From Auriscalpium vulgare (lineage: Eukaryota; Basidiomycota; Agaricomycetes; Russulales; Auriscalpiaceae): DNA of 64,000 nt. A program made the translations under genes and the position numbers. A model generated the notes under the pieces. That model saw only the letters and a program-made list of their open reading frames with translations, searched no databases and had not been told where the DNA came from. Location: positions 868,001 to 932,000 of the forward strand of contig JAHBBC010000013.1 in NCBI GenBank assembly GCA_019915015.1, given 5' to 3'. Shown piece by piece: positions 1 to 10,193 of this stretch (positions within the stretch are counted from its first letter, which is position 1; each line of letters opens with the position of its first letter).

Positions 1-291
1 TATCTGGAGCCTGCTGTGTCTGCCGCGTCATCCTCCGAACAACGCGCCAAGTACTCTAGGGAGAAGGCCCAGGAATACGAGCAGAAATGCGGCAAAATCT
101 GGGCGGCCTACCGAGATTGCGTGCAGGTGCGTCTGTGACTATCCACATCTCTCACGACTCGAACCGATATGTCCAACATGCAGAAAGCGGTGAAGGAAAA
201 GGGGTTGGATGATCTCTTGGATCAGGCCCGCAGAGACAACCCTCTCAAGGAGCCCCCATCTACACCCATTTCTTCGTCCCCGTCTTCATGA
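1..291 (+). CDS. MDM35: MDM35/TRIAP1-type twin CX9C protein (3' part)
   Basis: Only the 3' end is present; the start lies outside the window. Exon 1-126 joins exon 184-291 across an intron at 127-183 (GTGCGT...CAG). The visible 78 residues hold a CX9C motif (C-GKIWAAYRD-C) followed by the family tail pattern 'V..A...KG...LL.QAR..NP'. This matches the second half of Mdm35. In yeast and animals Mdm35/TRIAP1 is a small intermembrane-space protein, imported through the Mia40 disulfide relay, that chaperones Ups/PRELI lipid-transfer proteins carrying phosphatidic acid and phosphatidylserine between mitochondrial membranes. The first CX9C motif should lie just upstream of base 1. The C-terminus is serine/proline-rich (ends SSPSS) before TGA at 289-291. 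The assignment rests on motif spacing and tail similarity. Confidence 0.85.
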
Positions 292-3200
292 CCTACAGAT
301 CGCATTTGTGGTACACGTAGAACTGTTTTCTGTAAGTTTTCCTTTGGCACATCTCGTCATCTTCGCTGACGACGAAGGTGCAGGATACATCACACCCCTC
401 ACTGTAACATATGGCATACAACGATTGTCCGCAGCGTGCTGCCCAACTTCTCATACCATCGAGCGCACGAGCAGGCGAAGGCCGCAGGCGACTGCTTGAA
501 TAACTCGCGTCCGCTGCGTGTGCGTCCGCGGCACATCTTTGATGCCCGCGGTGGGTGCCTGTGGGTCCCGACAAGCGAGAGTTGCACCACGGTTGCACCA
601 CGGCATGGAGTGCAACACTCTCCACCCTCGACCCAACTTGTCGATTAGCTCGTCATCGCCGTTGGCACACTACGGTGACTATAGAACTCCGCGATGCTTA
701 TCCGTAGCCAGGTACGTCACGGGCTGTCTTCGGTTCAAAAACATGATCGGACATGCGAACTGTCGGAGACGGAGTTGACGGAGAACTTGAATTGACAGGA
801 ATTGACTCGCGCATATCGTGATCTAGAGATATGCCAGACCTCGACTTCAACCCCCAGAGGCCCCCAGTCAGCTTTCTGACTCTGAATTCCGAGTCCGAGC
901 GGCGAGGCCGTCGGCTTTCGGCCACAAGACCACTTGCAGCCAGCTATCGTACACATGGCCGCCGCGGACTGTGTAGGACCCTGTGGCGTCATCGCTTGCC
1001 TTCTGCTTCCTGACTTCGAATACCTTGTATCCATATGGATTCTGTCAGAAATATTTCGAGTCTGATCACTGTACTGGCGGCTTCTCGGGTATGGACGACC
1101 GCAACTCGCCCTCCCGATGCCTTCTATCCTCTCCGTTTGGCTCATACGATCGGCCGCCGTGGAACGTGTTCCGAATCGGATCCGACGAAAGCACAGTATA
1201 CGGCTGGGCTACGATCTCGATCTCAGGCTTCAGCCAGCGCTCTGTACGGCGGTACTCGGGTTTTCTCCGGACTGATCTGTCGTATGAGTGCAGACTGCAC
1301 CTAGGGCGACTTTGCCTTTGAGAATTCCGTTCTCGTGACGCAAAAAGCTGGTTTGGGGAAGGAGGTTCCGAGAGTTTGCACGGCGACATCGTAGTCCCGG
1401 GTGATCTCACTTGATGGCTTGGCTGATATGTCTTCCGCACGAGAATGGCGACGGAGCTTCAGCGTGTCCACCTTCTCTCTCCTTCTCCCCAGTGGTACTC
1501 CAGTTCCATATCTCCGGAACCATCAAGTGCCGTAGGCGGCAAGTCGCACCAACCGCCCCTTTTTTCTTCTAGGCGCATTGCAACCGTGTTCGCCGCCAGG
1601 GGGTTTCGGTCTAGGTTACGTGCAGTTACGTGATACGGGCTTAGCGGACCTGACCGCAAGCTACTGTCTACACTAATGTTAGAGAGACCGCCGCCACTAC
1701 GCGGTGTGCTTTGATGGGCACATGGGCACATACACCCGTGCAAGCTATAGCTGGAAGCCTCGCAGCACACGTTCAAGAACCCATATGCGTATGATCATGC
1801 GCAATTATGCGTATATTCAAAGCCAACCGAGGTCGATTGACGCACCCTGCAGCGCCACTAATAGGGATAGGACATTTTGAAGCCCGCGATTTATATGCCT
1901 AGATACTGGACCTCAATCGCTCCTCCGTGCTCGATGTCACCAGATCGGCACCTGCCCTGATATCAGGGCGAAGGGGACCGAATTCCTAAGGTAGAATTTG
2001 TGGCTGCCGCTGCCGTCGGTCAATGGCTGCCATACGTTGTGCCCTGGCTCCGAAATCTGCTGTTATGGTGGTCTCTGAGTCCAGTGGCTCAGCTGGATTG
2101 CGATGATCAGGAGCTACTCCGCCAGGATGCATGTCATGACAGTCATGTTGAAACTTTCCTGCCCTGAAACCTGTCAGATGGTTTTCAGACAAGGAACACT
2201 GAGTTTTCGCCGCCAGGGCCTGCTAAACACGTGTCGCCTCGTAGACGGATGCCGGATGTCACTGCCTCTGCGAATATCGGCGAGCGACCGAGGCTCCGAG
2301 CACCCCAAGCTCAACGTCGGAAGCATCGAGCGGTGTCATCGAGCGCCACATTCTGATAGATCTTTGAGCCAGCGGCCAACTCATCGACGGCGCATCAACG
2401 GCTACGTCGGTCGCGAGGGGTTTTGCGCCGTCGCCGACGCAGGCCGCACGCTTGCGGCCGGGTTTATATATTGCTTGCCGAACACGCGTTACGAAGTAGT
2501 ACTGAGCGAACGAGAACCCCAAATAAGCTTTTGACACGTAACGATTGGGATAATCAGCGGATTATCAGCCATTTTGGCGGAGTATCATGACTAAACGGAG
2601 AGGTAGCGCGAGCAATATTCATCGCCATGGAACCCAGGCTCCCAATCGGACTGGGTTGTCGAAGTGGCGACTTCCCAGGATCGCAGGGGTAAATTCAGAG
2701 GCGATATCAGCCTGGTCCTCCGTACGTCAAGAGCGCCTTGCGCCGACGCTCAGTGCCTGCATCGCTTCACTGAGGCGACGTCAAATCCCCACACTTCGAG
2801 GTTGCTATCCTGCGACGATCTTTGTGTAGTTCCTGAAGCCAAGTGAGGTCAGACAGTGGTCAGACCTTGGTGACGTGACGCAATCAGTCGTTTGAAACCG
2901 TGACCCCCATGGGGTGACCTGCACCCGAGGGATTCCAGAGCGGGCCGCCTCTCCCCGCCACGCGCTCATCGGACATCTCACGGTTGACTTATGACCGAGA
3001 TCGCACTGCTGAGATGGCCAGGCAGTGTATGAACAAGTCCGATTAGCGAAGCCGACAATTCGACGGCAGAGGCAACTACGAGTATGTAAGGGGAGAGAGA
3101 TGATGCGGGGGTCCTACAGATGAGCTTGCAACACGATACATATCTACAACTTGCGAGCTCGACCAACTAAAGTGCGAGTGAGAGGAAATGTCCAAGGATG

Positions 3201-3537
3201 TGGAACACATGACAGCAATGCAGAGCAAGCGGAGAAAGAGAAGGGCGGGTGAATGAAAGTGCGAACGACTGATAGTGGTTGAGTAGGAAAGGAAATGAAG
3301 ATCAAACGCGGAAAGCGAACAGGTATTTTCAACACGCAGAGATACATAAACCGGCGATCCTGCGCCCTGTGCAGAAGTCTAGCAGCTGGTCGGGTATGTG
3401 GCAAACGCGTAACCAGTGACCATAGACTTCGCCGCGTGGAAGGGGACTGATGGAAGATGGATTGCGTACGGCCAGTTCTCCGCTTCCATCCCATAGGACT
3501 CGAGCGCTCCGCCGTAGGTTTGTTCAGCGTGGTAACT
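292..3537. other. Gene-poor stretch between MDM35 and the hAT element
   Basis: About 3.2 kb with only short overlapping open frames on both strands (longest about 140 codons). None has recognisable motifs, consistent splice sites or protein-like composition. I see no transposon ends, tRNA or tandem repeat here. It probably holds the MDM35 3' UTR, intergenic DNA and perhaps worn-out repeats. Confidence 0.5.
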
Positions 3538-3545
3538 AAGCGTTG
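3538..3545. repeat. Left 8-bp target-site duplication of the hAT element
   Basis: AAGCGTTG lies directly outside the left terminus (TAGTG...). The identical 8-mer lies directly outside the right terminus at 8876-8883. An 8-bp duplication is diagnostic for hAT transposases. Confidence 0.93.
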
Positions 3546-3565
3546 TAGTGTTGCGGGAAAAACCT
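3546..3565 (+). repeat. hAT left terminal inverted repeat
   Basis: TAGTGTTGCGGGAAAAACCT, the inverse of 8856-8875 with one mismatch (T/C at position 4). Similarity stops after this block, but both ends then carry GGTACC-rich subterminal DNA. Confidence 0.9.
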
Positions 3566-3589
3566 CTGGCCAGTATCCCCCCGGTAAGG

Positions 3590-3640
3590 TACCGGTGGCG
3601 CTCCTAGCCGGGGAGGTATCAAACCGGTACCGTACCAGGG
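3590..3640. repeat. Left subterminal GGTACC-type motif cluster
   Basis: Repeated GGTAAGG, GGTACCGG, GGTATC and GGTACCGTACC words directly inside the left end. A matching cluster (GTACCGG, GGTATGG, GGTACCGG, GGTACATTACC) lies at about 8765-8830 inside the right end. Subterminal short repeats of this kind are where hAT transposases bind; that role is inferred here. Confidence 0.6.
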
Positions 3641-3924
3641 AAATAGTCACGTGATGTTTAGTTCCCACGCAGTAGCAGCTCGATTTTCGCGTACACACGA
3701 GGATTTGGAATGGTTTCAATGCATCAGATGAAGATTTAGCAGTGTATGTATCCATAGCCAAATTGCCAGAGCTTAGCCGTAGGTGCCCCGACCTGTACGA
3801 ATTCGCTGCTGCCTGCTACACAAGTGTCATGATTTGTCAGCAGACGCGGCTTTTGCAAGGCTGCCGCAGCACTCGAGCGTACATTGTAACAACGCGTACA
3901 ATACATACTGAAACCTCGGGAGGC

Positions 3925-6900
3925 TTATTGAAACAAGGCATCTGTGCTGAAATCATTGTCCTCTTCATCAGAATCTGGTATGCTCTCGTCCCTAGCCTGA
4001 CCTGCACTGACTCCGACAGCAGGGTTCCGACGTGCAGGAAGCTGAGCTTCCTCCGCGAGGACATCAGATAAAATTGCAGACCTCAGGTTGATGTGAGGCA
4101 TCTTGATGAAAGCATTGGCAGGTTCGTACGGTTCTGCCAGGTCTTCACCTTGAACGTCATTGTCGTCATTGTCGTCTTCTTCGTCCGACATCGGTGCGGG
4201 TGCGTTTTCTGAAGAGGGGAATACCTTCTTTTCGATGTTGTAGAACTTGACCGAAGGGAATTGATTAGTGTGCGCGCGCACCTGCTCGAATGGTTGGAAC
4301 ACTGTGTACTTCAATAAAGAACGGAGGTTGCTTACCTTGCTCTTAGACATGTGGTACTGTCGGACTTGAGTCATTGCAGACATGTTATGCACGGATAGCC
4401 GATTCCTATGCTTTGGAGTAAGCCATGTGAATGTAGAGCCAGTCCGTTCATCGGGCATGGAGTTGACTCGGACGGAATACAGTTTGATAGCGAGATGCTA
4501 TTCATGACAGCATCAGTCGGCAGCGCTCGGTGAATCATACGGACACGAACACGTACCGGAAGGATGTGCACATTATCAGAGCCAACACGGCCCTTCCACC
4601 ACTTAAGGACCGCCTGCGGAACCGTATCGTCGAGCGGATGATCGAATGGGAACTGGTGTCGAGCATAGGCTAGAGTTTCCCTGTGAAGTTGGGCTGTAAA
4701 TGATTTCCCTTTTTTTGCCCACTTCAAGAATGCCTTCTTATGGCCATGAACGATCTCTTTCTCTCCGATGTTGGCTAAGAAGCGGACAACGGACTCGAAA
4801 ATTGATGGATGCCGAACACCAATGAGTGTCACCTTCTCGCCTTCCGGTAGCCACAGGTCCGACGTGATAAGATCTGATTGATGCACACATAAGACAGCGA
4901 CGAGATGCAAGCAAAAGAATGGCTCTAACCAGGGTTCAGATATGCTGCAGCAAGGTATGCATTATTAGCTATGTTGCCATCCAGAAAGAGTTGGCGATGT
5001 CGCGCATTGAGGATGCCGCGGATGGCGTTCGCGACCTCAGCGTCAAAATACAGCCTAGGATTTTGAAAGGCGTCCTCTGTTGCACGAATAACAGCATGCC
5101 AGAATATATAGACGTCGGCAGCAGTCGCCTCCAGAGCCTCCAGGCAGGCTAATGCCTTTGTTGCAGGCAAAGTGGCCGCGATGAACTGGGAGAGACCAGA
5201 CTCGAACTTGAATGTCTGGTGATCATCCGGTGCAGGCTGAAAATACTCAGCAATTTCCTGCGAATGTTGTCAGCAAGTCATTTCGTCTAGTCGATCCATC
5301 AATTGTACCTCATAAAGTCCGTTAGGCGATTCACGGATGACTTTCTTGATCGCAGCTGAGGACCGATGGACAGAGCGAGCAGAGAGCGGGATTGTTGCGA
5401 ATCTCGTCTTTCCGATAGCCTCCAGGCCGCGTCCTGTCTTTAGTTTTTCACGAGCTTTCTTGAGGGCTGCATGTCCAGCGTGCGAGGTATGAAATAATGT
5501 TATTGTCTGCCGCACCACACGGATGATCTGGTTGCGGATTAGATCTGATTAATGCTGGTAGTGTGGACGTTTGCGCACCGGTTTGAAAACATCAATGAGA
5601 TTAATCTCAAGGATTGTGCGATTCAAGTGATGGCAAACATCCGCAAGATTGAGCGCAGTGGGCATGAGGGCCAGAATTGCAATGGAACGCGAGGCTCGCG
5701 TGTTACCCGTGCTATCACATGTCAGGCCGGAAAACCTGGACGGACCGATGGCATTGACAATCTGCGCGAAGTTGTTAGAAATTGCTGAAGTAGTTAAGTT
5801 CCAATGCCCACGCACCGGACTTGCGACATTCTCAACAATCCAAGGTGCAGTGTGCGACTCGGAAGTTGCCTCCCGTGTGTCCATCAAGTATACTTCACGG
5901 TCTGAGGTCGAGACGTGTACAGTCCAGTAGGACTCACGACCTGTCGAAGTTCCGCCGTCATAGGAGAGAGTGAGGTCTTCCTGACCTTGCAGATACTTGA
6001 GTTGCTCCCGGCGGACCCACGATGCTTCGTTTACGATGCCTTCATATTCGAGCTTGTCTCTGGTTGAAGGTGCATATGATGGTAAGGCAATCTCAAGCAT
6101 CTCCTTCCACTCCGGGCGCGAGACGATATATGTTGGCAAACCCGCGACGCATATGAGTTTAAGAATGGCAAGGTCGAGCTTTCTGTGACGCTCGAGCTTC
6201 CCAAGCGCCTTTGCTTGCCGAAAGAACGCATGTGTCGCGGCGCCTGCATCTTGCTTCTCCCCATCTTGTCCAATTCCATCTTGAGCTCCTAGTTCCTTCG
6301 CAACCATCATGGATCCTTTCGAATTGGTGAGCTCCTGGACCTGCGCAGACAGTGCCTTTCCAGCTGAATGTATGTGCACTTTCTCCCGCAGCTCTGAGGA
6401 CAGCTTGGGGCAGTCCTTTGCATGACGAACGACTCGGATCAACGCTCGATGTCGGAAAGTATGATGGCAAGGGTTATCAGGACCTCCGACACAGCGCCAG
6501 AGCAGCGTAGTTGGATTGTCGCGGCGATAGCAAGCCTCGGTGAGAGCGTCCATCAGAGGATCCGGCGGCCGTCCTCCCCGGCGCGCATCCTTCTTCGGCT
6601 GCACCCATTTGACAAGGTCACCAGGGTTAAGCTCAATCTCCATGTCGCTCCCATCTTCTTCCCCCATCTCGTTCACATACGGAGCTGCGCCGTCCGCAAC
6701 TCCTTCGGCATCTGATTTCTGTTCATCGAGCTGCTGGTCTTGCAGTACCGGTGAACTACTAGGCTGCTTGTGCGTAGCGACTGTGTTTCCGCCCGAACGC
6801 TTTGCAACCTGTAAGCAAAGCTTCTGTTACTTACTGCTGTCGCGCGCTGACAACCTCTTTGGGCACTTACAGTTGACGTTCCAGCAATATGCAGATTCAA

Positions 6901-8442
6901 CGGCGCCGGTTTGAAGACCTCGTCCCACTGCTGCTTGCTCCCCGCATTGCCGGAACTCTCCGCCGGTTCCTTTCCTTTCGAAGCGGCATTTTTCTTCGTG
7001 CGTTTGGCTGGCACGGTGAGTGGCGTGACATTGGTGGCTACACTCAGTCGCCTCTTAACGACGCCTTCTAGACTCAATAACTGCGGCTTCGTGAACGCCG
7101 ATGTGTGCGCACTTGCCCGTATAAGCATGCCAGGCGCTAGCATATTGGACTTGTATTTGAGACTGTCCTGCACTGTCGGTGAGTCGAGTCCGCAAGTAAG
7201 TGAAGCTGAGCGCGCACTGACCATGTCACGTAGGTAACACATTATGTCAGCAAGGTGTCGAATGCGTTGCACGACACAGTCTGTATCCGAGAGGAGATGG
7301 ATGTCGTCGGGGATGAGATGGTGAGCAAGAGAATTGTGGCTGAGGACAGAGCAGGAGAAGCTGTCGAGCTGTGGGGTGCATGGTAACACGTTGAGTGAAA
7401 GCGGCCCAGTCGCTCCGTGTTGTCCTAACCACCATTCTATCATCTCCAACAGCTCGCGGGGCGGCTTCCGTCCAAGAGAATCAGCATAGAAAGCCGTGTG
7501 TGGCTCTACGCTGATCGCAACGGACACCCAGTGATTTGTCTCGTGTACGGCTGCTGGCAAGAGCACATCCGCGCCATCGATCCGCACCCCGATCGTCATT
7601 CCAACCTCCTTGAGTGATCCATCTTGCAGCTGCGAGCCAGCCAATCGTAGGGGAGTGATGCCGCGCATTGATTGGTAAGATGTTCCGCTAGCATTGAGTC
7701 GTGCGCGGTTGCGGTACGTGTCAATGAGCTTGACTGATGCCGCACTCGGCAGTATACATGCCGGCTTGCCTTGTCTTTGCAGACGATGACCTAGCAGCAT
7801 CCCCAGCTGATCCATATGCTCCGCCGCCAGCCAACGCCGACCACAGTACGATGTAAGCGTCTTTGGATCGACGCCCATCGTCGTTGGGAGGGGTACGTCC
7901 CATGGCCAGTCGTCGAGGAGTGCTGACGTGTCTGCAGCAAGGGACTTCACCTCGTCGTTGAGCAAGCCCTCGGTCCAAGTCTTCAACCACGCAGTGGCCA
8001 GAGAAAGGCGCGCCTTGGCAGCGAGTATGCGCCGGACCTCGTACCAGTAGGTGAGAACCCACATCGGGGTTTTGAGTGTTTGTTGAGTGACCGACTCTTG
8101 AACAGGATAGCCCAGGCAAGCATAGCCTGTCTCTAGGGCGGGGATGACGCGGTTTTGCAGGATTTCCAACACCTCGGTGTGCGGCGGCATCGGCCTAGAG
8201 AGCAGGACCATTGCATTTGCGGCCGTTATGAAGCTTTGGCCCTTCGAGAAGAGTGTGCTCTGCTGGAGCAGAGACGGCGCGTTCGCCTCCGGTGGGACAG
8301 GGAAATTTTGGATATCGGCATTGCGCAGGGCTGGTGTGGGTAGTAGGACATGTTTAATGTCGTCGGGAATGGGTATTCTTTTGAGGATATCACCCAGAGT
8401 TTGAAATGAGTCGATGTCGTGGATGACCTCGTCGTCCGCCAT
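3925..8442 (-). CDS. Ulp1-like (C48) protease fused to hAT transposase
   Basis: Exons (minus): 8442-6871, 6808-5579, 5527-5309, 5257-4930, 4873-4557, 4497-4336, 4281-3925, giving 1,394 codons. All six introns are GT-AG, 51-62 nt. Residues about 280-380 form an Ulp1/C48 cysteine protease core: His304 in 'ETNHWVSVAI', Asp321 in 'FYADSLG' and Cys364 in 'PQLDSFSC'. Exon 2 continues in frame into an acidic linker, a C/H-rich BED-like segment (C-x7-C...H...C, about 630-660), a DUF659-like RNase-H fold region ('SYDGGTS', then 'TCDS', then 'CHHLN'), and a C-terminal hAT dimerisation region ('VLKWWKGR', 'SVRVNSMPDERTGS', 'HRNRLS'). The C-terminus is acidic. The transposase is expected to cut and paste the element. 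The protease could trim SUMO or process the polyprotein; that role is inference. The 62-nt intron that joins the two halves (6809-6870) has strong GTAAGT...TTACAG ends and restores phase exactly. Confidence 0.85.
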
Positions 8443-8855
8443 TTGACAGTTTTGAGGGTTGGCAAAATGTGCTAGGCCAGTGTCGAAGGTGAAGATTGCG
8501 CCCTCATTTAGTCACTCACTACGGAGTGTAAATGTCGATCACAGCAACGGGTCGATCATACACACGTTGCTGCATACAACACTCTTGCAACTATCCCATG
8601 CCGAGGCGGGATGTGTCTAATACCTCCTTAAACATCCGCGTAGCATTGCACAACCACCTTACGACTGCCGGCCATGTCTGCGTGCGAGGCTGCGAGCCTC
8701 ATGGCTCATGGGCCGGCGCCGGGCGCCGGAGGGGCCGACACACATCACGTGCTGGAGGTATTGTACCGGGTATATTGGGGCCCAGGGCAGGGCAGGTATG
8801 GTACCGGTACTATACAGGTACATTACCGGGGAAAAACGTTTTCGGGGAAAAACTC

Positions 8856-8875
8856 AGGTTTTTCCCGCAACGCTA
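8856..8875 (-). repeat. hAT right terminal inverted repeat
   Basis: Read on the minus strand it starts TAGCGTTGCGGG and matches the left end at 19 of 20 positions. It is the 5' end relative to the transposase gene. Confidence 0.9.
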
Positions 8876-8883
8876 AAGCGTTG
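8876..8883. repeat. Right 8-bp target-site duplication of the hAT element
   Basis: AAGCGTTG, identical to 3538-3545. Confidence 0.93.
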
Positions 8884-8950
8884 CCGCAGGCGGCCTGTCA
8901 GGAAGGCACGTGTTAGTAAGAGCATTTTGCGGCGCACTTACGGAAGGCAC

Positions 8951-10193
8951 TCACGAGAGATACGAAAGTGGCAGGCCGTAATCGGGCTCCACCTTGAAGT
9001 CGGGCGAGGGAGATACAGGAGCGTAGGAAGAGGTGTCGGACAGGTTTTGAAACACGGGTAATACAGGCGGTTGGATGGGTACATAGGGCGACAGAGGGTA
9101 GGACGAAGGAGAGTCGGCGGTGGCGGGGCCCGTGAGGTCGGGTACAGAGGTATGGCGGACAGGCTGCGGCGCCAAGATGGAGGGAGAATGAATGAATGAG
9201 TGAACGGCGGCGCGATCGGTGCCGTCGCAAGGGTGCATCTGCCCGAAGGTGTCACTGTCGCCAGCGGCGAGCTCCGAGAACTGCCACGGTTCCTCCATCG
9301 AGAAATCGTCGCTGGGCGTCGAGCCTTCCCAATAGGCGGACGGCGTCCTCGGCTGTTCCAGATACTGCATGCCCACCATGGCGTCGGGGTCTTCGTCCTT
9401 CACAAACACGTTGCGATTGGGGAAGTACCTCTTGATAGCACGAGGCGGCGCACTAGCGGACGTGAGCGCTCCGTCGTGATGAACGCGCGGAGGCTTAACG
9501 GCGTCGCCGCCCTCCACTATCACCTCCGATGCGTATTCGCACTGATGGCCGCGCTGAGAGCAACGGGCGCACGACGGACGCGTGCCAGAGCACTGTACAG
9601 CCCCAAAGGTCAGACTCGTCGTGGCATATGAAAAGCTCCATCCTCACCTTCGCCTTGCGTTCGCGGCATTTTTTACACGCCTCCGAGGCACGCTGGTTCT
9701 TGAGAGGCGTGGGGGATCGGAGGAAAATGCACTCCCCGTGCGGACCAGGGAGCGTGCCCGCACGGTACTCCTCGTACTCGTGGCCCCACGATACGTGATA
9801 CGGGACGAGATTCCAGGCGTCGTCGGCCTCAGAGGCAGTGGAGTTAGCGGATGCGGGCGACGACAGCGAGGCACTGCTAGGGGATGGGGACATGGCCGAC
9901 GAGTACGGCGAGACGGAAGTGTCGAGCATCGGCATGAGGGACTGCCGCCTGTGGTGCGGCGCGGCGCGGGGAAAATGGAACACGGGATTGTCGTCTTGAA
10001 AGACAGTCGACTCGTCGGCAGCACCGCGAGCGCCGGGGCCCGCCCGCCCTCGATACCGCGAGTGATCCTGGTGGACCGCCGAGGACACGTCAAGCGAGGC
10101 GCGTCTCGTGGGTCGAGCGTCGTCGGCCGGCCGCCCAGCGCTGGCGTCCACCGTCACGGCGAAGGTGTTGAGCATCGACGAGGGAGTGGGCAT
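8951..10193 (-). CDS. Zn2Cys6 (Gal4-type) transcription factor
   Basis: Two exons, 10193-9648 and 9592-8951, separated by a 55-nt intron (GTGAGG...TACAG), give 395 residues. The DNA-binding domain straddles the intron: C173-x2-C176-x6-C183-x6-C190-x2-C193-x6-C200, with the basic 'CRERKAK' loop. This is the exact fungal zinc binuclear cluster spacing. Its position in the middle of the protein is unusual, since most such factors carry it near the N-terminus. The N-terminal 170 residues are Ser/Pro/Ala-rich low complexity. The C-terminal 190 residues are Pro/Ser-rich with acidic patches, typical of activation regions. No fungal-specific middle homology domain is seen. The start chosen is the first ATG of the open frame (MPTPSSML). 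The hAT element begins 75 bp past the stop and probably supplies the 3' UTR or poly(A) site. Confidence 0.88.

Larger units (their letters stand above)
3546..8875 (-). mobile_element. Complete hAT DNA transposon encoding an Ulp1-hAT fusion protein
   Basis: A 5,330-bp element with three hallmarks. It has an exact 8-bp direct duplication (AAGCGTTG) on both sides. It has 20-bp terminal inverted repeats with 19/20 matches beginning TAG[T/C]GTTGCGGG, which fit the hAT end consensus YARNG. It has one long transcription unit on the minus strand coding for a hAT-type transposase. Clusters of GGTACC/GGTAC-like motifs lie just inside both ends. The reading frame can be assembled across six GT-AG introns without any stop or frameshift, and the target duplication is perfect, so the copy looks recent and possibly autonomous. 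It sits 67 bp past the stop codon of the upstream Zn2Cys6 factor gene, on the same strand. Confidence 0.93.

Noticed and set aside
3144..3761. 205-codon minus-strand frame
   Set aside because: It crosses the left boundary of the hAT element (3546) and has no motifs, so it cannot be an ancestral gene.
6673..8442. Treating the Ulp1 frame as a separate 589-residue gene
   Set aside because: A strong intron (6809-6870) joins it in phase to the transposase exons. The frame after that intron is low-quality read-through to a stop.
3546..8875. Assignment to the KDZ/Zisupton superfamily because of the Ulp1 domain
   Set aside because: The 8-bp TSD alone could fit, but TAG[T/C]G ends, the DUF659-like core and the 'ER...RNRL' dimerisation block are hAT features, and no KDZ transposase motif is visible.
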